Shown here one piece after another: positions 1-7,509 of a stretch of 11,918 nt of DNA. The first letter of the stretch is position 1; each line of letters starts with the position of its first letter. Location of the stretch: positions 1 through 11,918 of the forward strand of contig JAKUTI010000067.1 of assembly GCA_022448765.1 (NCBI GenBank), written 5' to 3'. Origin of the DNA: Pseudomonadales bacterium (GTDB lineage Bacteria > Pseudomonadota > Gammaproteobacteria > Pseudomonadales > Azotimanducaceae). Position numbers and translations under genes: made by a program. The notes beneath the pieces are model-generated. The model saw nothing but the letters and a program-made list of their open reading frames with translations, was not told the origin of the DNA and made no database searches.

Positions 1-3000
1 AAACACCGGATCCTTGAGGATTGCTCGAACCAGCGGAATGTTAGTACATATGCCGGAAATCTCGACGCGCCCAAGGTACGCCTCGAGTTTGCTTGCTGCG
101 GCGTCTCGATCCTTCGCATGCACAATGATTTGCGCAAGCATGCTGTCATAGTAGGGGGAGACGAATTTGCCTTCGCCCACTGTCGAAATTACGTCAATGT
201 CTTTCTCTTCCGGCATTCGGCAAACGTTAATGGTTCCTGCACTCGGTCGGAACGCAAGTGTCCCGTCTTGAAGCCGTGTGATTCTCTCTGCATTCACGCG
301 CGCTTCAATGGCATAACCCTTGTTACGAACTTTGAGTTTGGCGATATCGCGGCCACCCGCGATCCGAAATTGTTCAGCGACAATGTCTACCCCGGATACA
401 CGCTCGGTTACGGGGTGTTCCACCTGCAAACGGGTATTCATTTCCATGAAGTACACAGCGTCTGCATCAAGGTCATAGATAAACTCGACGGTTCCTGCGC
501 CTACATAGTCTACTTCGGCCGCAATCGCTTCTGTGTGTTTGATCACTGACTCAAACAGCACCTCAGGCAAGGCCGTTGATCCGGATTCTTCAATAACCTT
601 CTGCTTGTCACGTTGTACGCTGCAGTCACGTATACCTAGAACGCGCGCGTTGCCATCTCGATCGCGTAATAATTGGGCTTCGATATGACGGAGGGAAGTC
701 ACGAATTTCTCTAGATAGACATCCCCATTTCCGAACGCGGCCCGGGCTTCCATCGAGACGCGTTGAAATAGCTCGTGAAATGCACTTTCATCTTCGACAA
801 CCTGTATTCCTTTCCCTCCTCCTCCATGCACCGCCTTTATCAGTAGCGGGTAGCCGATGCGATCCGCTAGATCGGCCGCTTTTTCGATATCCGTAACAAT
901 CCCATGGCTCCCCGGTACGACAGGTACATTCAACCGTATCGCCGTGTTAATTGCGTTGGACTTGTTCCCCATCGTTTCCATGCTGGAGACCGGCGGTCCG
1001 ATGAAGTTGATTCCCCTCGATCGGACCAGCTCAGCAAATTGGCTACTCTCTGACAAAAATCCAATCCCCGGATGCAAAGCATCAACGTGTTCATTTTCAG
1101 CCACGGCAATCACGGACATCGCGTTAAGATAACTCTCGTCAGGAGTATTGCCGCCAATACAGACCACAGAATCATTCTTTCCAAGCAGGTCAACCGCCAA
1201 CGATTCCATGTCTGGGTCCGATTGCACGAGAACGATTTCGATGGCTTCCCTTTGGGCTACCCTTATTAATTTGGCGGCCGTGCAGCCCCGCGCGTGCACG
1301 AGTACCCGCTTGACCGGCCGATATAAGTCACCCACGCTAACCTGCGCTCTGGCACGGGTTAACGTCGGCCGTTCCTGACTCAGGGTTCCAGACATCACCC
1401 GATTCACCACTTCCACAACACTCTCGCGAGGCAGAGGCATATCTGGATCGATCCTCCTCAGCTCGTCGTCTAGATCTTCATAAAACGGATGACGCACCAA
1501 ACCTTGCATAGCCCCCGAAATGTCCGCGAGATAATTCGAGAGGATGGAATCCGACGGCAAGTTGCTTTGTACGACTATTTGACCGGCGAAAGGCATACTC
1601 GCGCCGGAAAAATAATAGGTCTGAACAAGGGGGTGCGTGACGAAACTCGCTTGAGCTCCGCCAGTACAGTCTCCATGGCCAAAAATAATCACAGGGAGAT
1701 CGAAATCACGCACAAATCGAGTTATCCGATCATTAATCGCGGCCATCGAAAATAAGGATCCGGCGCCCTCCTTGGTCTGCATTCCGCCTGAAGAAATGAA
1801 ACATACGACCGGCAAATTTTGCTCCGCACAGCTCAGCAATAATTTGCAGAACTTTTCGGCGCTTGCCATGTCGAACGCGCCCGCCTGAAAGTCTGGATTG
1901 GAGATCACGGTTCCCACGCGGAGACCACCATTTTCGTCTCGAAAGGTCCCGATTCCCGTGATCACTCCACATGGTGGAGAATCTTGTTCCAATGCCGATT
2001 CAATAGAGATCCTTAGTCCTGGAAATTGGCAAGGATCTGTACTCAACGAATCCCTGTGATGTTCCTCAAAGTCGTCGAAGAAGCGATCGACAAACGCCTC
2101 GTATCCTGTGCCACGCCTGGCTTTAAACTGGGCCAACGCGTTTTGAATAAGAAGGTCGCGATACGCAATATTCAAGCGATTCCAGAAGTCTTTTTTCCGA
2201 CCAATATTGCGTGGCGAAATGCGTCCGTCGTAACGTCGGCCTTCCCGTTCCGCCTGAATATGCGAAACCAACAACCGTTCGAAGAAAAACGTCACGACGA
2301 CAACAAGGGTATCCGAGACATGCGGGAACGCACTCTTCTTCCATTCTTCTACTGCACGGAAAAAATCACTCGATTTTGGCGTATCCAGTATCCGCAGATA
2401 CCAATCAAAAAATTGCTGTTTTCGGAGTGAAGCTTCCCTCGGTACTTCAGTGTTGACTGTCGGGCTTTGCACCGAGTTCCCTGCACTCTCAAGCGTCCGT
2501 TCGATTAGTCCGCGGACCGAGTCCTGAGCTAGCGCCTTACTGCGCCCGGCTTCCTCTGCAATCGAGTCCAAGCTCTCTAGAATTTGGTCGTAGACAGAGT
2601 CAAAAAGAAGCAAATTCTCAATTGCGGCCACGAAGTCATCTCGAAGCTCACTCTCTAGCAACACATCCAGGACTGTGCGGTCGCTATCCGCAAACGGAGC
2701 TCCTTCGACTCTCGAGGGAGCGATGTGGTCACTAAAACGGTCTTGAATGACACGCCGATTAGCAACGATGTTGGAAGTTTCGCGTTGACCAGTTTCTTGA
2801 TCAATTCCGGTTGTGTCCTCAACGACTAGCTCAATGGGTCCCTCAGTCATGGCCAGGTTGAGCTCGGTCGACAATTGGCTTCGCAACTGCGCCTCCGTTC
2901 GAGCGCCAAGATTTTGCATCCCCAGGAGTTTCTTCCCTTCGTGGGTAAAACGCTCTCTTAACGTTAATCCGACTTCACGATCAGCTCGCACGGCGCCGAC

Positions 3001-4470
3001 TAACGCGTTTGGATCCAGAATTTCATCCACGCGGACCAGGTGCCGAGTATCTTCGTAGTCTTCAATATAGTGCTTCAGTGTCCGTAGGTTGCCGGCTGCT
3101 TCTGATTTCCATCGGTTGTAAAGGTACATTCCGACAACAGCCAACAGATGATTTCGGGCGTCCTCATAATTCTTCTTGGGCTCACCAAGGAAAAACTGCT
3201 GAACTCTGCTGCGCTCTTCGTGAACCGCCCGTTTTTTCTCTGTATACCCTTTCCAAGCCCGGTTGAGATTGTCGTCGTAAATCAACTTATCCGGATCTTG
3301 AACCCAACGAAGGAATATCCGACGCCTTTCACGGTCCGAACGGGTACCAAGTTCTCCCTCTGGCAGCTCGCTTTGTGACAAACGCCCGTACTGTTGACGG
3401 GTGGTCGCCTTGATACGCCGTCGTACCCTCAAATAGCGCAAATAGCGAAACGTCACGCCAAATACATTTAGATATTCGGTCGGATTCTTGGAAATTTTCA
3501 GTGAAGCGCTTGCCTCAACCTTTTGAAGATGTTCCGACGGCTCAAGGTAGCGAAGTAAACTTCGACGATAGTGGTCAAGAATGTAAGGGTTTTCTGCGAC
3601 GAAAGTTTTAGTCGATTGTTCAACAGCTTGAATCCCACTGACGATTGCCAACCGAAGATTTTCTAGCTTTTGTTCGTCGTCCCCTGGCGCGTAATCGATG
3701 ATTCCATCGATATTGCCCTGTTGCATGAGTTCATAGGGCGAGACGCCGACATGCTTAGCACACTCCTGCCACGATAAATTCAGCCGGCGCGCGATACTCG
3801 CTAAGCTCTTCGGTTGAATGGTGCTAAATACCCCATCGCGTACCGAAAGGATCATGTTGCTAGCCGCAAGCGGAATAGCACCACCTGAGTATCCCAACCC
3901 AAAAACAATTCCGACGTTAGGCACATCCACATTCGACATCTCGGTGATCAAACGCGAAATACTGTGCGCCTGATTGCCTCGATTCGCTTCGGCATCTGAC
4001 ACAGCCCCAGGAGTGTCCATGAGACTGACAATCGGCATGGCTCGCTTAGAGCACTTCTCAACGAAAGCGACCGCTGCGAGATGATGCTTCGGCATCCAGG
4101 CCCCATTCTGGATCGACCGGTTCTGCGCGATAAAACCGATTAAACGTGCTTCACCGTCAAAATCCATGGCGATCGTCGCGCAATAAAAAGGTCCATCACC
4201 ATCTTCTTCAATGATCGGACCTAACGATTGGACGACGGAAGGTGCCGACGTGCGCGCTTGCGCTTCTGCTGGTTCAACCACAGTCTCGATATAGGTATCG
4301 ATGTCCATGGCATCGAGTGCCCGGAGACGACGCGCGATTGAAGACGCGGACACTAGCCCACGCATACCCCCATATGCTTCAGCTTCAATGGTAGGAAGGC
4401 GGGAGAAGTCTTGTGCCAGATTCTCAGCGATCAGAAATAGGCGATCACCTTCGACGACGTTACTGTCCAT
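1..4470 (-). CDS. Multidomain biotin-dependent acyl-CoA carboxylase (CT-alpha / linker / CT-beta / biotin carboxylase), C-terminus outside window
   Basis: I translated the minus strand from the ATG at 4468-4470 to the window edge and found 1490 codons with no stop. Residues ~90-300 resemble AccA: MDTPGA at 151, then a SGGA turn. Residues 311-810 are charged, mostly helical-looking, contain no Cys and match no family I know. Residues ~811-1040 resemble AccD (ISSGGMQTKEG, then GHGDCTGGAQASF), but no CxxC zinc ribbon precedes them. Residues ~1051-1490 are biotin carboxylase: HPGIGFLSE at 1133, glycine loop HGGGGKG at 1215, catalytic Lys1291, metal Glu1329 and Glu1343, EMNTRLQVEHP at 1343, and YYDSM near the end. 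BC enzymes charge biotin with bicarbonate using ATP; CT passes the carboxyl to an acyl-CoA, giving malonyl-CoA if the substrate is acetyl-CoA. Substrate is not readable from sequence. The start is supported by AGGGA at 4475-4479. A biotinyl domain would be expected further left. The protein is probably cytoplasmic. Confidence 0.93.
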   Translation of the reverse strand, partial: MDSNVVEGDRLFLIAENLAQDFSRLPTIEAEAYGGMRGLVSASSIARRLRALDAMDIDTYIETVVEPAEAQARTSAPSVVQSLGPIIEEDGDGPFYCATIAMDFDGEARLIGFIAQNRSIQNGAWMPKHHLAAVAFVEKCSKRAMPIVSLMDTPGAVSDAEANRGNQAHSISRLITEMSNVDVPNVGIVFGLGYSGGAIPLAASNMILSVRDGVFSTIQPKSLASIARRLNLSWQECAKHVGVSPYELMQQGNIDGIIDYAPGDDEQKLENLRLAIVSGIQAVEQSTKTFVAENPYILDHYRRSLLRYLEPSEHLQKVEASASLKISKNPTEYLNVFGVTFRYLRYLRVRRRIKATTRQQYGRLSQSELPEGELGTRSDRERRRIFLRWVQDPDKLIYDDNLNRAWKGYTEKKRAVHEERSRVQQFFLGEPKKNYEDARNHLLAVVGMYLYNRWKSEAAGNLRTLKHYIEDYEDTRHLVRVDEILDPNALVGAVRADREVGLTLRERFTHEGKKLLGMQNLGARTEAQLRSQLSTELNLAMTEGPIELVVEDTTGIDQETGQRETSNIVANRRVIQDRFSDHIAPSRVEGAPFADSDRTVLDVLLESELRDDFVAAIENLLLFDSVYDQILESLDSIAEEAGRSKALAQDSVRGLIERTLESAGNSVQSPTVNTEVPREASLRKQQFFDWYLRILDTPKSSDFFRAVEEWKKSAFPHVSDTLVVVVTFFFERLLVSHIQAEREGRRYDGRISPRNIGRKKDFWNRLNIAYRDLLIQNALAQFKARRGTGYEAFVDRFFDDFEEHHRDSLSTDPCQFPGLRISIESALEQDSPPCGVITGIGTFRDENGGLRVGTVISNPDFQAGAFDMASAEKFCKLLLSCAEQNLPVVCFISSGGMQTKEGAGSLFSMAAINDRITRFVRDFDLPVIIFGHGDCTGGAQASFVTHPLVQTYYFSGASMPFAGQIVVQSNLPSDSILSNYLADISGAMQGLVRHPFYEDLDDELRRIDPDMPLPRESVVEVVNRVMSGTLSQERPTLTRARAQVSVGDLYRPVKRVLVHARGCTAAKLIRVAQREAIEIVLVQSDPDMESLAVDLLGKNDSVVCIGGNTPDESYLNAMSVIAVAENEHVDALHPGIGFLSESSQFAELVRSRGINFIGPPVSSMETMGNKSNAINTAIRLNVPVVPGSHGIVTDIEKAADLADRIGYPLLIKAVHGGGGKGIQVVEDESAFHELFQRVSMEARAAFGNGDVYLEKFVTSLRHIEAQLLRDRDGNARVLGIRDCSVQRDKQKVIEESGSTALPEVLFESVIKHTEAIAAEVDYVGAGTVEFIYDLDADAVYFMEMNTRLQVEHPVTERVSGVDIVAEQFRIAGGRDIAKLKVRNKGYAIEARVNAERITRLQDGTLAFRPSAGTINVCRMPEEKDIDVISTVGEGKFVSPYYDSMLAQIIVHAKDRDAAASKLEAYLGRVEISGICTNIPLVRAILKDPVF

Positions 4471-4488
4471 TCAGTCCCTGGCTGCGTA

Positions 4489-4519
4489 CTTGATACTTAT
4501 GAGGTGATGCAGAATCAAG
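4489..4519. repeat. Inverted repeat CTTGAT-N19-ATCAAG in the divergent intergenic region
   Basis: CTTGAT at 4489-4494 is mirrored exactly by ATCAAG at 4514-4519. It sits in the 110-nt gap between the divergent carboxylase and moaB genes and coincides with the proposed -10 and -35 boxes of the carboxylase promoter. It could be an operator half-site pair or simply the promoter boxes. It does not resemble the FadR or PsrA sites I know. A better -10 for moaB is TGTAAT at 4528-4533, with no convincing -35. Confidence 0.3.
4490..4518 (-). promoter_or_regulatory. Candidate sigma70 promoter for the carboxylase gene
   Basis: Read on the minus strand, TTGATT (4518-4513) and TATCAA (4495-4490) are separated by 17 nt, each matching four of six consensus bases. 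Transcription would begin near 4483, leaving a leader of about 12 nt that just includes the AGGGA ribosome-binding site. The match is modest, so this is a candidate only. Confidence 0.35.
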
Positions 4520-4580
4520 GCGGCTACTGTAATGTATTTACCAACAAATCCGCAATCTTGTACTCCTCTCCTTAAGCAAT

Positions 4581-5084
4581 ATGTCTCCTCTCGCCATCGC
4601 CGTTTTGACTATCTCGGATTCCCGGACGCTCGACAACGACACGTCGGGAGACCTGCTGGTCGAGCGTCTTACAGGCGACGGTCACCTGCTTACCCACCGC
4701 CAGCTAATCCCAGACAACGTTTACCAAATTAGGGCAACCGTATCGAACTGGATCGCCGACAGTACCACCAACGTTGTGCTAACAACGGGTGGAACCGGGT
4801 TTACGGGAAGAGACAGTACTCCCGAGGCTCTGCTCCCCTTGTTTGACAAAATTATCGAGGGATTTGGTGAATTGTTCCGCCAAATTTCATACGAAGAAAT
4901 CGACAGTTCTACGATCCAGTCCCGTGCTGTGGCCGGAATTGCCAATGCAACGCTGATTTTTGCTGTCCCAGGATCAACCAACGCTTGTGCAACGGCTTGG
5001 GACCAGATACTGCATAATCAACTCGATGCAACCTTTAAGCCCTGCAACTTCGCAGAATTAATTCCGCGTTTTACCGAACGCTAA
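4581..5084 (+). CDS. moaB: Molybdenum cofactor biosynthesis protein B (MoaB/Mog family)
   Basis: The 167-residue product matches E. coli MoaB (170 residues) almost end to end. It has the N-terminal IAVLTISDSR strand, DNDTSG at 18-23, the TTGGTG molybdopterin-binding loop at 68-73, the EALLPLFD and EGFGELFR helices, SRAVAG, and VPGS at 129-132, with CNF near the C-terminus. The family binds or adenylylates molybdopterin in the cytoplasm during molybdenum cofactor synthesis; E. coli MoaB itself appears dispensable, with MogA doing the adenylylation. The ATG at 4581 fits the family N-terminus, but I see no clear Shine-Dalgarno sequence before it. It lies 13 nt upstream of the thiolase gene and is probably cotranscribed with it, although no function links the two. 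No other moa or moe gene is in the window. Confidence 0.93.
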   Translation: MSPLAIAVLTISDSRTLDNDTSGDLLVERLTGDGHLLTHRQLIPDNVYQIRATVSNWIADSTTNVVLTTGGTGFTGRDSTPEALLPLFDKIIEGFGELFRQISYEEIDSSTIQSRAVAGIANATLIFAVPGSTNACATAWDQILHNQLDATFKPCNFAELIPRFTER

Positions 5085-5086
5085 CT

Positions 5087-5093
5087 AAGGAAG
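5087..5093 (+). promoter_or_regulatory. Ribosome-binding site of the thiolase gene
   Basis: AAGGAAG lies between the moaB stop (5082-5084) and the thiolase ATG (5098), four bases before that ATG. It is the strongest Shine-Dalgarno match seen in the plus-strand cluster and fixes the start. Confidence 0.7.
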
Positions 5094-5097
5094 TCCG

Positions 5098-6246
5098 ATG
5101 GAAGTTTTTATTCTTGGTGCCAAGCGCACGCCTATAGGAAGTTTTCAGGGGTCGCTGGCTGGACACAGCGTTGCAGAACTTGGTGGTCATGCTATCTCGG
5201 CAGCTGTCGGGGACTCTGGGCTGGACCCTGTAGACATCGACGAAATTCTAATGGGTTGTGTCGTCAGTGCCGGGGCTAAACAAGCCCCTGCGCGTCAAGC
5301 CATGCGTATCGCCTCAATTCCGGACTCTAGCGGGGCTACCACGATAAATAAGGTTTGTGGTTCAGGGATGAAAGCCACGATGTTGGCACACGATCTTATC
5401 CTGGCGGGGACTGCCCGGACCGTCGTGGCCGGTGGAATGGAGAGCATGACCAACGCACCCTATCTCTTGGCCAAAGCTCGGGGAGGTTTTCGCATGGGCC
5501 ATGGCGAGATCGTCGATTCGATGTTTACAGACGGTCTAGAAGATGCCGAGAGCGGCGGTTCTATGGGTAGTTTTGCTCAGGACACCGCTGACGAATATCA
5601 GCTGTCGCGCGATGCAATGGACGAATTCGCGATCGGCTCCGTCAAAAAAGCGCTGGCTGCCATGGATTCAGGAACATTGGCGGAAGAAATTACGCCAATG
5701 GAAACCGGCCACGAAGACGAACAACCTCGACGCTCCAAAATTGATCGCATACCAACGCTTCGACCCGCGTTTAAGAAGGACGGAACCATCACGGCTGCTA
5801 ATGCTAGTTCTATTTCGGACGGTGCGTCGGCACTCGTCATCGCCAATGAATCGGTAACAAAATCATCGAACGACCGTGCGCTGGCGCGGATCAGAGGCCA
5901 CGCAACGCATTCAATGCATCCCTCGAAATTCACGATTGCCCCGGTTGGAGCGATCACAACGCTGTTAAACCAGGTCGGTTGGAATAAAGATGACGTGGAT
6001 TTGTTTGAAATAAACGAAGCATTCGCCATGGTAACGATGTTGGCAATTCGCGAGCTCGACCTCGACCCGTCCAAAGTCAACATCTACGGCGGCGCTTGCG
6101 CGCAGGGTCATCCGATCGGTTCAACGGGAAGCCGTTTGATTGTCACGCTGACACACGCACTTCGGACAACGGGCGGTAAACGGGGAGTAGCCGCGCTATG
6201 CATCGGGGGCGGCGAAGCTACTGCGGTCGCGATTGAAACCGTCTGA
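5098..6246 (+). CDS. Thiolase family acetyl-CoA C-acyltransferase
   Basis: The 382 residues form a complete thiolase, close to the usual ~390. The N-terminus reads FILGAKRTPIGSFQG, typical of the family. The acylated nucleophile is Cys87 in NKVCGSGMKA. NEAFA is at 306-310, the catalytic His338 lies in CAQGHPIGSTGSR, and the second Cys368 lies in ALCIGGG. All four signature regions are intact, so it should be active. Thiolases either condense two acyl-CoAs into a 3-ketoacyl-CoA or cleave one during beta-oxidation. The sequence looks like the acetoacetyl-CoA (AtoB/PhaA-like) branch, but I cannot separate biosynthetic from degradative use. No FadB-type partner is adjacent. It follows moaB by 13 nt and precedes the broken fabY by 75 nt. 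Confidence 0.92.
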   Translation: MEVFILGAKRTPIGSFQGSLAGHSVAELGGHAISAAVGDSGLDPVDIDEILMGCVVSAGAKQAPARQAMRIASIPDSSGATTINKVCGSGMKATMLAHDLILAGTARTVVAGGMESMTNAPYLLAKARGGFRMGHGEIVDSMFTDGLEDAESGGSMGSFAQDTADEYQLSRDAMDEFAIGSVKKALAAMDSGTLAEEITPMETGHEDEQPRRSKIDRIPTLRPAFKKDGTITAANASSISDGASALVIANESVTKSSNDRALARIRGHATHSMHPSKFTIAPVGAITTLLNQVGWNKDDVDLFEINEAFAMVTMLAIRELDLDPSKVNIYGGACAQGHPIGSTGSRLIVTLTHALRTTGGKRGVAALCIGGGEATAVAIETV

Positions 6247-6321
6247 AATACAATGCATCAACCACTAAGAGACCATACAATGGGCGCTCTGTAACCCACC
6301 TCGGCACGATCAACCAATCAA

Positions 6322-7509
6322 TTGACGCCATTACCCGTCATCGTAGGATTTGGTGGTATCAACCCAGCGGGACGGGTGTCTTCTCATCATGCCTATCGAC
6401 GTACCGTAATCGACGCGTTGGGCGAACAAGACGCAGCTGAAACCTACCGCAGTCTGGCTGGACTAATGAACGTGGAAGGCGATCCCGGCGACCAGTCGGT
6501 ACGCGAGTATGTTCGCAACAACACATTAGTACGCCGCATCAATATCTTCGATCCGGACAAAGTTCTTGTTCACCGTTCTGCTACGCTGGCTGCTTCGTCC
6601 GAAAGTCCTCTCACGTTCGTTCTCCCCGTACGCCAACTGCCAGAACACGTTCCGGAAACCTGGGCCCTAAAGAAAGTATCAGACGATGCAGTCGAGATCT
6701 CGATCGATAGCCCAACCGAGGTGCTGTTGCCCGATCGTCGGGTATCCCGGGTCACGTCTGCAGGCCAGGTGCCGACCGGATTCGAACCCGGAGCGCTCTA
6801 CCAATCGAGGAATCATCCCCGCGGGCTTCAACTCACTGTTTATGGCGCTTCTGACGCCGCCCACTCAATAGGTATTGACTGGTCGGAGTTGCGTCGTCGC
6901 GTACCTCCAGATGCTTTCGCCGTCTATTCGGGCAGTGCAATGGGGCAACTAGACCAAAATGGTAGTGGCGGCATGCTTCAGGCACCCATGATCGGGAAAC
7001 GCCCAACTTCAAAACAAGCTGCTCTCGGGCTCTGCGAAATGCCTGCAGATTTTATCAACGCATACATTCTCGGAAGCGTCGGCTCGACCGGTGCCGTCAT
7101 CGGCGCGTGCGCGACGTTCCTATACAACTTGAAACAAGGGATCGACGATATCCGCAGTGGTCGTCGACGCGTCGCAATGGTTGGTGGCGCTGAAGCGCCA
7201 ATCACACCAGAGATTGTCGAAGGTTATCGCACCATGGGAGCGCTAACAGAAGACGAAGCCTTGATGGCACTTGACGATATTAACCAAGTAGACAATCGCC
7301 GAGCATGTAGGCCCTTTTCCGACAACGCCGGATTTACGCTCGCCGAAGCCGCCATCTACGTTGTTCTAATGGATGACGTCCTAGCACTCGATCTTGGCGC
7401 CGAAATCTATGGCTCGGTTCCCGACGTTTTCATCAACGCCGACGGATTCAAGAAGTCGCGTAACCGTCGCCAAAGCGATGGCGACGGCCCGATCGTTAGT
7501 TGGCGATGA
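6322..7509 (+). CDS. fabY: FabY-type ketoacyl synthase, N-terminal piece with catalytic Cys
   Basis: This reading frame opens with TTG; an in-frame stop at 6292-6294 leaves no ATG or GTG in between, and MTPLPVIVGFGG lines up with the FabY N-terminus as I remember it. No good Shine-Dalgarno sequence is visible. Residues 1-379 are family-like, including the Cys263 nucleophile and the DNRRACRPFSDNAGF segment. The final 16 residues before the stop at 7507-7509, rich in Arg and Asp, are out-of-frame sequence. Alone it would lack both catalytic His residues and should be inactive. Confidence 0.75.
   Translation: MTPLPVIVGFGGINPAGRVSSHHAYRRTVIDALGEQDAAETYRSLAGLMNVEGDPGDQSVREYVRNNTLVRRINIFDPDKVLVHRSATLAASSESPLTFVLPVRQLPEHVPETWALKKVSDDAVEISIDSPTEVLLPDRRVSRVTSAGQVPTGFEPGALYQSRNHPRGLQLTVYGASDAAHSIGIDWSELRRRVPPDAFAVYSGSAMGQLDQNGSGGMLQAPMIGKRPTSKQAALGLCEMPADFINAYILGSVGSTGAVIGACATFLYNLKQGIDDIRSGRRRVAMVGGAEAPITPEIVEGYRTMGALTEDEALMALDDINQVDNRRACRPFSDNAGFTLAEAAIYVVLMDDVLALDLGAEIYGSVPDVFINADGFKKSRNRRQSDGDGPIVSWR

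Noticed and set aside
118..3378. Many plus-strand open frames of 65-143 codons across the left third
   Set aside because: All are antisense to the continuous carboxylase frame, whose minus-strand translation carries clear domain motifs throughout.
5598..6083. A 161-codon open frame on the minus strand inside the thiolase gene
   Set aside because: It lies wholly antisense to a complete thiolase with all catalytic motifs and shows no recognisable protein features.
6253..6294. A 13-codon ATG frame, in phase with fabY, ending at a TAA nine codons before its TTG start
   Set aside because: It is very short, has no recognisable leader-peptide character such as repeated regulatory codons, and no attenuator hairpin follows; probably chance.
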